Origin: Vibrio sp. DW001
Lineage (GTDB): Bacteria > Pseudomonadota > Gammaproteobacteria > Enterobacterales > Vibrionaceae
DNA: 64,000 nt
NCBI RefSeq assembly: GCF_029016285.1
Contig: NZ_CP091976.1
Span: 992,001 to 1,056,000 of the forward strand
Reading direction: 5' to 3'
In this document: one piece after another, positions 56,851-64,000 of the stretch
Numbering within the stretch: position 1 is the first letter of the stretch
Layout of the letters: each line of letters starts with the position of its first letter
Position numbers and translations under genes: made by a program
Notes under the pieces: generated by a model
Database searches by the model: none
What the model saw: the letters and a program-made list of their open reading frames with translations, nothing else
What the model was told of the DNA's origin: nothing

Positions 56851-57348
56851 ATGAACGAAGAGCAACCAGACGATCTCTCCACTGATGAAGTCGAAATTGA
56901 GGCGATCGGTATCGAGATCAGCAGTCAGCCAATTGAACTTTATAAATTATTTAAAATAGCTAACTTGGTCAACGGTGGCGGTGAAGCAAAACATATTATC
57001 TCAGAAGGTTATGTGGCCGTTAATGGTGAAATAGAGACCAGAAAACGTCGCAAAATGTTTGACGGCGATCTGGTCGAGTTTAATCAAGAGTATTATGTGG
57101 TTTTGTGTGATCTTCCTGAAGGTGAATTACCAGAAGTTTTTGAGGAAGATCTGGTCGCACAGGAGTATCAGGTGGTGAGTGACTTGGATATTGAGTCGAA
57201 CGATCATGAAACGCCAGATGCGCCTATCCAACATGAATACGAAGAAGCCCCTCTGGAAGAGACAGAACGAGAAAGTGAAGAATCTGAATCAGAACCTGAA
57301 GAGCCTACAAAAAAAAGTAGTGGTAGAAAATCGATTCAGTTTTTCTAA
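56851..57348 (+). CDS. S4-domain RNA-binding protein with long acidic tail
   Basis: The S4 domain (about residues 28-90) reads ELYKLFKIANLVNGGGEAKHIISEGYVAVNGEIETRKRRKMFDGDLVEF, which is close to E. coli YbcJ. That protein is only about 70 residues. Here an acidic N-terminal extension and a tail of about 75 residues (rich in Glu, Asp and Ser, ending KKSSGRKSIQFF) make 165 residues. It should bind structured RNA, possibly in ribosome metabolism. AGG precedes the ATG. Confidence 0.8.
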   Translation: MNEEQPDDLSTDEVEIEAIGIEISSQPIELYKLFKIANLVNGGGEAKHIISEGYVAVNGEIETRKRRKMFDGDLVEFNQEYYVVLCDLPEGELPEVFEEDLVAQEYQVVSDLDIESNDHETPDAPIQHEYEEAPLEETERESEESESEPEEPTKKSSGRKSIQFF

Positions 57349-57564
57349 TCTGACATAACGCAATTGTTCTTTTGACCGAATTGTCGTTAGCGATTAGCCA
57401 CTGAAATAGGGAAGGTATTCGGTGGCCGTTATCTGTTTGATTACCTATGGCGATTAGCATCACAAAATAAGACTTAATCACTTCCTTAACTGTTACTTAA
57501 ACGATTAAGTTAAATATCATGCTATTTAACTGTCAATAAAGTACACGTAATAAGGGAGTTCTCA

Positions 57565-59514
57565 ATGCTGTCACATTCGTTGAGCGAGAAAGCATTAAAA
57601 CAAGTCTTGAGTTCAGTCACCCTGCCAACGTTGACCAATAAAGAGGAAACGGTTTTTCTAGAGCGTTTAGATCGTCATTTTCCAGAATTGGTGTCAAAAC
57701 TCCATCTACTCTATTCAGATCAGTATGATTTTTTCTTTCATCTTCAAAGCTTAATCAAACGTTTGGCGTCGGCATTTGCCAGTCGTAAACCTGAGTTAAA
57801 AATTAGAGACGAGCAGCGTCTTCTCGATCCTACTTGGTATCGAAGTGAAAAAATGTTGGGCATGGCGCTTTACGTCGATTTGTTTGCTGGTGATTTAAAA
57901 AACCTTAAATTAAAGCTACCCTATTTTCAAAGCCTCGGAGTTAATTACATCCACTTAATGCCGCTGTACCAGTCACCTAAAGGCGATAGTGACGGTGGTT
58001 ATGCGGTATCAGATTATCGTAAAGTTGATTCAACATTAGGAAGTGAAAAAGACCTAGAGGATCTCGCGGTTACTTTTAGCGAAGCGGGTATTAGCTTAGT
58101 TCTTGATTTTGTGTTTAACCACACCTCAAATGAGCATGAGTGGGCAAAAAAAGCATTGGCTGGCGACCCAGAGTTCGCGGAGTTTTATCATTTCTTCGAT
58201 GATAAGAAAGAGGTGGATGAATATAATCAAACATGTCGTGAAATTTTCCCTACGGTAAGACGAGGAAGTTTTACCTATCTAGATCAATCAAATAAATGGG
58301 TTTGGACAACATTTAATAGTTTCCAATGGGACCTTAATTATTCTAACCCTGCGGTGTTTAACGCGATTGCGGATGAAATGCTTTTTTTAGCAAATATAGG
58401 GTGTGAAGGGTTGCGTCTAGATGCACTTGCGTTTATTTGGAAGGAAAAGTGGACACAGTGCGAAAATTTGGCCAAAGCACATACGCTTATACAAGCATTT
58501 AATCTTTGTTTGCAGATTGTGGCCCCCGCGGTTCAGTTTAAGTCAGAAGCGATTGTTCACCCAGATGAAGTCGCAAAATATATCGATAAGAATGAATGCC
58601 AGCTCTCATATAACCCACTTATGATGGCACTTTTGTGGGAAAGTTTAGCTACCAGAGAAACCAAACTATTGACGGCTTCGCTTCAGAAGAGCTTCGACAT
58701 TGCTCCCGATTGTGCATGGGTGAATTATATCCGATGTCATGATGATATAGGATGGACATTTGATGATAATGTAGCGAGTCAGTTAGGGATAAATGGTTTC
58801 GATCATCGACGTTTTTTGAATCAATACTACACGGGTCGTTTTGAAGGTTCTTTTGCGAAAGGAGTACCATTTCAAGAGAATCCGACAACGGGCGATTGTC
58901 GAGTATGCGGCTCACTGGCTTCATTAGCGGGGCTAGAAAAAGCGATAATATCGGGGGATACACAAGCGCTGGACCACGCCATCAAACGGATATTACTTCT
59001 TAACAGCATAAGCTTGAGTATTGGTGGTATACCACTGATTTATCAAGGTGATGAAATTGGTGCATTGAATGATCATACTTATCTAGATGATGAATTTAAA
59101 AAAGAAGATTCTCGCTGGGTCAATCGACCCGCGATTACAGCAGAGATCGTCAACTTAGCGAAGCATGCGACGTCCCCACAAGGTATTGTTAATCGCCAGT
59201 TAAAGCAGATGATAGCTATTCGTCAGTCTGAATCTGTGTTTGGTGAAGCGAGTACACAGATACTGGAAACCTACCGTTCTCACTTATTTGCTTATTCACG
59301 TGAGCATAAAAACGGAGAGAAGCTGCTAGTTATCTGCAATTTCAGTGAACACCCACAATCGATACCAAGTTCTATCTTTGATCTGCTACAGGCGGATCAG
59401 ATGGTTGACTTGTTGACGGGGAATGATATCCCACATAACCAAGAGATCACTCTTGGAGGCTATGTTGTACTTTGGATAAAAAAATCAGAAATTGGAACAG
59501 TTAATGAGAACTGA
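57565..59514 (+). CDS. Amylosucrase (GH13_4)
   Basis: This 649-residue GH13 enzyme matches amylosucrase of Neisseria in length. The catalytic residues fall at the same numbers: nucleophile Asp286 in LRLDALAF, acid/base Glu328 in FKSEAIV and Asp393 in CHDDIGW. GDSDGGYAVSDYRKVD and LDFVFNHTSNEH are conserved too. It would make alpha-1,4-glucan from sucrose, releasing fructose, though a sucrose hydrolase of the same subfamily cannot be excluded. No signal peptide is seen. AAGGGAG precedes the ATG. It overlaps the sugar acetyltransferase gene. Confidence 0.88.
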   Translation: MLSHSLSEKALKQVLSSVTLPTLTNKEETVFLERLDRHFPELVSKLHLLYSDQYDFFFHLQSLIKRLASAFASRKPELKIRDEQRLLDPTWYRSEKMLGMALYVDLFAGDLKNLKLKLPYFQSLGVNYIHLMPLYQSPKGDSDGGYAVSDYRKVDSTLGSEKDLEDLAVTFSEAGISLVLDFVFNHTSNEHEWAKKALAGDPEFAEFYHFFDDKKEVDEYNQTCREIFPTVRRGSFTYLDQSNKWVWTTFNSFQWDLNYSNPAVFNAIADEMLFLANIGCEGLRLDALAFIWKEKWTQCENLAKAHTLIQAFNLCLQIVAPAVQFKSEAIVHPDEVAKYIDKNECQLSYNPLMMALLWESLATRETKLLTASLQKSFDIAPDCAWVNYIRCHDDIGWTFDDNVASQLGINGFDHRRFLNQYYTGRFEGSFAKGVPFQENPTTGDCRVCGSLASLAGLEKAIISGDTQALDHAIKRILLLNSISLSIGGIPLIYQGDEIGALNDHTYLDDEFKKEDSRWVNRPAITAEIVNLAKHATSPQGIVNRQLKQMIAIRQSESVFGEASTQILETYRSHLFAYSREHKNGEKLLVICNFSEHPQSIPSSIFDLLQADQMVDLLTGNDIPHNQEITLGGYVVLWIKKSEIGTVNEN

Positions 59515-60067
59515 AAAAGAAAAAATGTTGGCTGGCGAGGCCTATCTCGCTTGGGATAAAGAACTGTATTCGGAACGTGTCGCTTGCCGTAAAACATTAC
59601 AAATACTAAATAATAGCTTACCAAATAGTGACGAATGGAAGGCATCGATCACGCAACTGATTTCAAATGCGACTGATGATACCTATATCGAACCACCTTT
59701 TCGATGTGATTACGGCGGTAATATCCGCGTAGGTAAGAACTTTTATGCTAATTTTAACTGCATTATATTAGATGTGAATCGAGTTGATATTGGTGATAAC
59801 GTACTCCTTGCGCCCAATGTTCAAATCTATACCGCGGGTCACCCAACGGATGTAAAAAGTAGAGTTGAAGAGGGTGTTGAATTTGGCCTACCGATCACAA
59901 TCGGTGATAATGTGTGGATAGGTGGAGGCGTAATCATCTGTCCGGGTGTGTCAATTGGTACCAATTCAGTGATTGGTGCTGGTGCCGTAGTTACCAAAGA
60001 TGTACCGGAAAATGTGGTTGCAGCGGGTAATCCGTGCAGGGTTATTAAGAAGATTGATAACACCTGA
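59504..60067 (+). CDS. maa: Sugar O-acetyltransferase (Maa/LacA type)
   Basis: This is a left-handed beta-helix (hexapeptide) enzyme of about 187 residues. The maltose/galactoside acetyltransferase pattern reads EKEKMLAGEAYLAWDKELYSERVACRKTL at the start, then ANFNCIILDV, GPHV-type turns (TAGHPTD) and GDNVWIGGGVIICPGVSIGTNSVIGAGAVVTKD. It acetylates sugars using acetyl-CoA. The ATG at 59504 lies inside the end of the amylosucrase gene (11-base overlap), so the two are probably coupled. A TTG at 59492 is an alternative start. Confidence 0.9.
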   Translation: MRTEKEKMLAGEAYLAWDKELYSERVACRKTLQILNNSLPNSDEWKASITQLISNATDDTYIEPPFRCDYGGNIRVGKNFYANFNCIILDVNRVDIGDNVLLAPNVQIYTAGHPTDVKSRVEEGVEFGLPITIGDNVWIGGGVIICPGVSIGTNSVIGAGAVVTKDVPENVVAAGNPCRVIKKIDNT

Positions 60068-60237
60068 ATGCGATATTTTTGTATTTGTGATTTTATACAA
60101 CCTAAAGTAGCGATAACTTAAGCATCTCGCGTTTAGGTGAACAATAATGATTAGAGTAACTAACAGTTGTAATAGCGCATCGATACAGTTATCGTGCGCT
60201 TCCAATTTCGTCACTCCCTAACCGATAGGACATTCCC

Positions 60238-61623
60238 TTGAGCCAGATTCCATTTTCTACTCTTTCTTTGTCGCCTGCTTTATTGCAAAACTTGGAGACA
60301 TTGGGTTACACCTCAATGACACCCATTCAAGCAAAAGCATTACCCCTTATGCTTAAAGGCGTTGATGTTATTGGGCAAGGAAAAACCGGCTCAGGTAAGA
60401 CGGCTGCGTTTGGACTTAGCTTATTGACTAACCTCAATGTAAAACGCTTTAGAGTTCAATGTTTAGTACTGTGCCCAACAAGGGAACTCGCTGATCAAGT
60501 AGCGAAAGAGATCCGATCGCTGGCGCGTTCTATTCACAATATTAAGGTATTGACACTTTGTGGTGGTATGCCAATGGGTCCACAAATTGGTTCACTTGAA
60601 CACGGTGCCCATATTTTGGTCGGCACACCTGGTCGTATTTTGGATCACCTTGAGAAAGGACGTATTGATCTTTCTGAGCTGAACACTTTGGTTTTGGATG
60701 AAGCCGACAGAATGTTGGATATGGGCTTTCAAGACGCACTAGATGCGATAATCGGTGAAGCACCAACAGATAGACAAACACTCTTGTTTAGTGCGACCTT
60801 CCCAGAACAGATTCAAACAGTGGCTAACAAAATAATGAAAAAGCCTGAACTGGTTAAGGTTGAGGCAACCCATGATAATACAAGTATTTCGCAATTCTTC
60901 TACAAAGTAGGTAATGATACGGACAGATTAAATGCGGTCAAAAAGCTGCTATTGTCGCATCGACCTGAATCTTCTGTGATCTTCTGTAATACAAAACGTG
61001 AAGTTCAAGAGGTAGCTGAAGAGCTGTACCAAGAAGGGTTTGACGTTATTGATCTTCATGGTGATTTAGAACAAAGAGACCGAAATCAAGCTCTGGTTCA
61101 GTTTTCAAATAAAAGCATCTCTATCTTAATTGCGACGGATGTTGCGGCTCGTGGACTTGATGTTGATAATCTAGATATGGTTATCAATTATCAATTATCT
61201 CGCGATCCGGAGGTCCATGTACACCGTATAGGTCGTACTGGCCGTGCGGGTAGTAAAGGGATGGCGTGTAGCTTGTTTAGCAGTAACGAAATGCATCGAG
61301 TAGCACAGATAGATGAGTATATGGATCTTCCTATCGATCCCATTGCGCTGCCGAATGAAGAGGTATTGAGTGAGCCAACATACCAAGCTGAAATGGTGAC
61401 GATAGAGATCTCCGGCGGTAAAAAGCAGAAAGTACGTGCAGGTGATATTCTTGGAGCATTGACAGGTCAAGACGGTATAGATGGCAAAAAAGTGGGCAAA
61501 ATTAATCTTTTTGACATGCGTTCTTATGTAGCGGTACATAAAAATGTGGTTAAAGAAGCACTCAAAAAGCTAGAAAATGGCAAACTTAAAGGCCGCAAGT
61601 TCAGAGCACGAATTCTTCGTTAG
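60238..61623 (+). CDS. dbpA: DbpA, DEAD-box RNA helicase
   Basis: This 461-residue protein has motif I GKTGSGKTAA, PTREL, TPGR, motif II DEADRMLD, motif III SAT, motif VI HRIGRTGRAG, and the DbpA-specific C-terminal RNA-binding domain (GDILGALTGQDGIDGKKVGKINLFDMRSYVAV). DbpA acts on 23S rRNA helix 92 in large-subunit assembly. It starts at TTG (60238) with AGGA 7 bases upstream; the next Met is internal. A perfect 12-bp terminator follows. Confidence 0.96.
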   Translation: MSQIPFSTLSLSPALLQNLETLGYTSMTPIQAKALPLMLKGVDVIGQGKTGSGKTAAFGLSLLTNLNVKRFRVQCLVLCPTRELADQVAKEIRSLARSIHNIKVLTLCGGMPMGPQIGSLEHGAHILVGTPGRILDHLEKGRIDLSELNTLVLDEADRMLDMGFQDALDAIIGEAPTDRQTLLFSATFPEQIQTVANKIMKKPELVKVEATHDNTSISQFFYKVGNDTDRLNAVKKLLLSHRPESSVIFCNTKREVQEVAEELYQEGFDVIDLHGDLEQRDRNQALVQFSNKSISILIATDVAARGLDVDNLDMVINYQLSRDPEVHVHRIGRTGRAGSKGMACSLFSSNEMHRVAQIDEYMDLPIDPIALPNEEVLSEPTYQAEMVTIEISGGKKQKVRAGDILGALTGQDGIDGKKVGKINLFDMRSYVAVHKNVVKEALKKLENGKLKGRKFRARILR

Positions 61624-61656
61624 TCGCTTGCAAGCATAAACGCTTTCAAATTGTCT

Positions 61657-61690
61657 CGAGGTACATTCTGATACGAATGTACCTCGTTTT
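61657..61690 (+). terminator. Rho-independent terminator of dbpA
   Basis: CGAGGTACATTC (61657-61668) and GAATGTACCTCG (61675-61686) form a perfect 12-bp stem with a 6-base loop, followed by TTTTAGTTTC. Confidence 0.8.
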
Positions 61691-61725
61691 AGTTTCAATC
61701 CTAATCTATACCAAGCTCAGGTAAT

Positions 61726-62046
61726 TTAACTGAGTAAAAGGTGTTCAGTTTCTTGGGCCGACTCGTCTGCGCAACACTCTTCCCGTAAATAATTGATCAC
61801 GCCTTCTAAATTCTCATACTCTGCTACACAGTATAGTGTGCGGCCTTCTCGTCGTTGTTTAATCAGATCGGCGGAAGCGAGGCTAGAAATATGATGAGAT
61901 AAAGTAGAATTTGGGATTTTCAATATCTCTTGAATTTTCCCAACAGCAATACCTTGAAAGCCTGCCTTAACCACCGTTTTATATATGCTTAGGCGGGTCG
62001 GGTGACCAAGTTCTTTCAGTGCTTTCGCAACGCTTTCTAGATTCAT
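61726..62046 (-). CDS. ArsR/SmtB-family repressor
   Basis: This 106-residue winged-helix repressor has LGHPTRLSIYKTVV and the recognition helix NSTLSHHISSLASADLIKQRREGRTLYC. Cys is present at 73, 91 and 92, the last two as a C-terminal CC pair. This resembles the C-terminal thiol site of AfArsR-type repressors rather than the CVC of E. coli ArsR. AGGAG precedes the ATG. It is divergent from a DUF318 permease, and three similar palindromes lie between them. Confidence 0.82.
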   Translation of the reverse strand: MNLESVAKALKELGHPTRLSIYKTVVKAGFQGIAVGKIQEILKIPNSTLSHHISSLASADLIKQRREGRTLYCVAEYENLEGVINYLREECCADESAQETEHLLLS

Positions 62047-62066
62047 TCATTACTCCTAATTTATAG

Positions 62067-62082
62067 TTCGATAATATTGGAA
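62067..62082. promoter_or_regulatory. ArsR-type operator 1
   Basis: TTCGATAATATTGGAA, an imperfect inverted repeat in the arsR leader, shares its core with two sites further right. It is adjacent to the repressor's start codon, so autorepression is likely. Confidence 0.55.
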
Positions 62083-62286
62083 ATAGGGGTAATGTTCAAC
62101 CCATTGTGCGGTTCTGTCTCAAGGTTGAACCAGTAATACGAGTACATTGCGTATTTGATTCACTGAAATGCTCTTCTTACTAAATTGATGATTTTTTATC
62201 GGTCGTCAACTTTGTTATAAATTCTATTTTTGTAATGATTTAACTACAGATTTAATGGTCAAAGTAGGTTTTCTCTATATTTATAT

Positions 62287-62302
62287 TTCGATAATAGTGG
62301 AA
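62287..62302. promoter_or_regulatory. ArsR-type operator 2
   Basis: TTCGATAATAGTGGAA differs from operator 1 by one base. Flanking bases extend the arms to ATATTTC and GAAATAT. Confidence 0.6.
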
Positions 62303-62335
62303 ATATATTGACGACTCTAATTTGCAATAGTATAT

Positions 62336-62351
62336 TTCGATTATTCCAGAA
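62336..62351. promoter_or_regulatory. ArsR-type operator 3
   Basis: TTCGATTATTCCAGAA, with flanks TATTTC and GAAATA, is the third copy. It is 18 bases before the permease ATG, where bound repressor would block transcription. Confidence 0.55.
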
Positions 62352-62369
62352 ATACCGAGATAATATATT

Positions 62370-63284
62370 ATGGTTATTACACAAGACATGGTTATGGACA
62401 CGCTAGGTATGTTTGCCTTTTTAGCGATAGAGCTCACCATTCTCTTTCTATTGATTAGCTACCTTGTTGGTGTATTACAGGAATACATCCCACCAGAAAA
62501 AATACAGAGTATTCTGAGTGGCAAGAACGGTAAAGGGTACCTCGTAGCAGGTTTCCTCGGCGCAATCACGCCGTTCTGCTCATGCTCAACCATTCCTTTT
62601 TTGAAGGGCTTGTTGCGGGCGAAAGCGGGCTTCGGAACTATGATGGTTTTCTTATTTGCGAGCCCACTGTTGAACCCCATAATCATCGGGCTGTTTGCTG
62701 TAACGTTTGGACTAAAAGTCACCGCGTTCTACTTTGCTATCGCGCTGGGCGTATCCGTTGTAGCAGGCTACACACTTGAAAAACTTGGCTTTGAGAAATA
62801 CGTAAAACCAGAAGCGTATGTTACCCCTGAAACCAAAGGGTGTACTTCCTCATGTGGTGGAAAAGTAAAGCCTGTAAGCAAATGGATAAAGATTTGGAAC
62901 AGTACATGGACAGACTTTAAAAAGGTGCTTCCTTATCTGGTGGGTGGTATTGCGCTTGGCTCGATGATTTATGGCTTTATGCCAACAGAGTTTGTCGCGA
63001 GTATTGCAAGTGAAGACAATCCATTCGCTATTCCGGTCGCCGCGATAATTGGTATTCCATTGTATATCCGTGCTGAAGCTGTGATTCCCCTAAGTGCAGC
63101 GTTGGCCGCGAAAGGGATGGGACTTGGGGCTGTAATGGCGTTAATCATTGGCAGTGCAGGTGCAAGTTTAACGGAAGTGATTTTGCTTAAATCTATCTTC
63201 AGAAATCAGATGGTTGCCGCGTTCCTATTCGTCATCCTAAGCATGGCAATCGGTGCTGGTTTCCTATACCAATTCATCTTCTAA
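62370..63284 (+). CDS. DUF318/ArsP-like permease
   Basis: This 304-residue protein has eight or so membrane helices and the family motif GFLGAITPFCSCSTIPFLKGLLRAKAGFGTMMVFLFASPLLNP near residue 65, repeated in part near the C-terminus (AVIPLSAALAAKGMGLG). A loop with CTSSCGG lies at about 150. Some DUF318 members (ArsP) export trivalent organoarsenicals. The divergent ArsR repressor with a CC pair and three operators suggests a similar role here; the substrate is inferred. The start ATG has only a weak ribosome-binding site. Confidence 0.85.
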   Translation: MVITQDMVMDTLGMFAFLAIELTILFLLISYLVGVLQEYIPPEKIQSILSGKNGKGYLVAGFLGAITPFCSCSTIPFLKGLLRAKAGFGTMMVFLFASPLLNPIIIGLFAVTFGLKVTAFYFAIALGVSVVAGYTLEKLGFEKYVKPEAYVTPETKGCTSSCGGKVKPVSKWIKIWNSTWTDFKKVLPYLVGGIALGSMIYGFMPTEFVASIASEDNPFAIPVAAIIGIPLYIRAEAVIPLSAALAAKGMGLGAVMALIIGSAGASLTEVILLKSIFRNQMVAAFLFVILSMAIGAGFLYQFIF

Positions 63285-63289
63285 TTGGT

Positions 63290-63319
63290 AAAAGCACACC
63301 CTAAAAGGTGTGCTTTTTT
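63290..63319 (+). terminator. Terminator of the permease gene
   Basis: AAAAGCACACC (63290-63300) and GGTGTGCTTTT (63307-63317) form a perfect 11-bp stem with loop CTAAAA, followed by a T-tract. Confidence 0.85.
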
Positions 63320-63534
63320 CTCGCTCTAGGCTATTTAACCTATGAGACTTCGATAAGTCTTGTGTAAGAAAATCGCTTTTCATTTCCAAGTTTTCACTGA
63401 TTTTTCTCTTATTAACACATCACTTAATTAGTGACCGATCTCTGCTTTTCTTTTCAAATTTTGAATTTTCATTAGACCTCCATCACACATTTATTTTTCC
63501 TATGAGGCAAAAAATATTTGAGCAGCTATATTCT

Positions 63535-63550
63535 ATCGAAACGTTTCGAT
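63535..63550. promoter_or_regulatory. LacI-family (RbsR-like) operator 1
   Basis: ATCGAAACGTTTCGAT is a perfect 16-bp palindrome with the CG centre typical of LacI-family operators such as RbsR. It lies upstream of rbsD. Confidence 0.7.
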
Positions 63551-63568
63551 GGCGTTTTATTTAGCACC

Positions 63569-63584
63569 ATCGAAACGTTTCGAT
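63569..63584. promoter_or_regulatory. LacI-family (RbsR-like) operator 2
   Basis: This is a second identical ATCGAAACGTTTCGAT. The full palindrome extends to CCATCGAAACGTTTCGATGG (63567-63586). Centres are 34 bases from operator 1. No other gene is seen in 63285-63661. Confidence 0.7.
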
Positions 63585-63661
63585 GGTTAGTGAAAATCTT
63601 GTTAGGTTTTTTCTAAATGAGAGATTCTCGTTTTGAGGATTACACAATTTAGGTCACCAAT

Positions 63662-64000
63662 ATGAAAAAAACACGCTTATTAAATTCTGAACTTTCTTAT
63701 CTTGTCGCGACATTAGGGCACAAAGATGAAATTACGATTGGTGACGCGGGACTGCCCATTCCAGAAGGCGTAGAACGAATTGATCTAGCTTTAACTCATG
63801 GTGTTCCTGGTTTTATTCAGACGGTTGAAGTATTACTTAGTGAGTCTCAAATTGAAGGCGTCATCATTGCGGAAGAAACGAAACAAGTGAGTCCTGAGCT
63901 ACATTCTCAATTGCTTGAAGTGATTAAAAAAGACAGCCAGAGTACAGGTAAAGAAACGAACATAACTTATGTTTCTCATGAAGAATTTAAAGTTCACTCT
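63662..64000 (+). CDS. rbsD: D-ribose pyranase (5' part; runs off the window)
   Basis: The first 113 residues are visible. The RbsD pattern is MKKTRLLNSELSYLVATLGHKDEITIGDAGLPIPEG with the catalytic His (about 20) and Asp (about 28), and DLALTHGVPGF follows. The full enzyme is usually about 139 residues, so about 26 are missing beyond the window. It interconverts ribose pyranose and furanose forms ahead of ribokinase. The ribose ABC operon should continue to the right. Twin LacI-type operators lie upstream. Confidence 0.93.
   Translation, partial: MKKTRLLNSELSYLVATLGHKDEITIGDAGLPIPEGVERIDLALTHGVPGFIQTVEVLLSESQIEGVIIAEETKQVSPELHSQLLEVIKKDSQSTGKETNITYVSHEEFKVHS

Noticed and set aside
63450..63480. 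CRP site upstream of rbsD
   Set aside because: Only one good half (TCACA) is present; the other half does not match TGTGA well.

Overview
The window looks like chromosomal DNA of a marine gammaproteobacterium, most likely a Vibrio or close relative. The GC content is modest. Many genes have close Enterobacteriaceae/Vibrio counterparts (hcp-hcr with norR, kbl-tdh, frmA-fghA, fruBKA with divergent cra, dbpA, yqfB, ycdX, yjeH). There are also Vibrio-type accessory proteins: a DUF3316-like secreted protein, a ToxR-like membrane regulator pair and a sigma-28-type chemoreceptor promoter. No rRNA, tRNA, IS element, prophage or CRISPR array was seen. Species cannot be named from the sequence.

Layout. 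1-4.1 kb: a partial gene end, a DMT transporter, and a leftward run of three GNAT acetyltransferases, a P-loop kinase-like protein, a DUF1349 protein and a small lipoprotein. 4.1-9.2 kb: a secreted DUF3316-like protein, then a nitrosative-stress module (norR, hcp, hcr) with three near-identical TGATGT-N7-ACATCA sites and a sigma-54 promoter. 9.3-20.6 kb: a YcaQ-like glycosylase, a CoA-binding protein, two Gfo/Idh/MocA oxidoreductases, a DUF3108 protein, an outer-membrane-like protein, a divergent EF-G paralogue, a TPR membrane protein coupled to azlCD, yqfB and a Cys-rich small protein. 20.7-21.8 kb: an overlapping gene pair with the architecture of ToxR/ToxS or VtrA/VtrC co-component receptors. 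22.3-37.9 kb: four LysR genes, each divergent from its likely target (DMT exporter, MATE pump, kbl-tdh, frmA-fghA), plus ycdX, a large Big_2-repeat lipoprotein, a YaeR-type VOC protein and an RDD protein. 38-48.3 kb: phoA, two lipoproteins, an unknown cytosolic protein, ggt, a dCache chemoreceptor with a sigma-28-like promoter, and yjeH. 48.4-53.6 kb: the fructose PTS operon fruBKA and divergent cra, with three Cra boxes between them. 54-56.6 kb: a polar amino-acid ABC transporter. 56.8-61.6 kb: an S4 protein with a long acidic tail, an amylosucrase overlapping a sugar O-acetyltransferase, and dbpA. 61.7-63.3 kb: an ArsR repressor divergent from a DUF318/ArsP-like permease with three matching operators. 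63.3-64 kb: twin LacI-type operators and the start of rbsD, cut by the window end.

How it fits together. Most of the region is stress, detoxification and nutrient acquisition: NO and hydroxylamine (norR-hcp-hcr), formaldehyde (frmA-fghA), possibly arsenicals (arsR and permease), drug or metabolite export (DMT, MATE, azlCD, yjeH), threonine catabolism (kbl-tdh), phosphate and glutathione scavenging (phoA, ggt), and sugars (fru, amylosucrase, rbs). The least-explained and most interesting items are the putative co-component membrane receptor (20717-21798), the EF-G paralogue lacking the catalytic switch-II histidine (15719-17737), the S4 protein with an acidic tail, and several long perfect inverted repeats.
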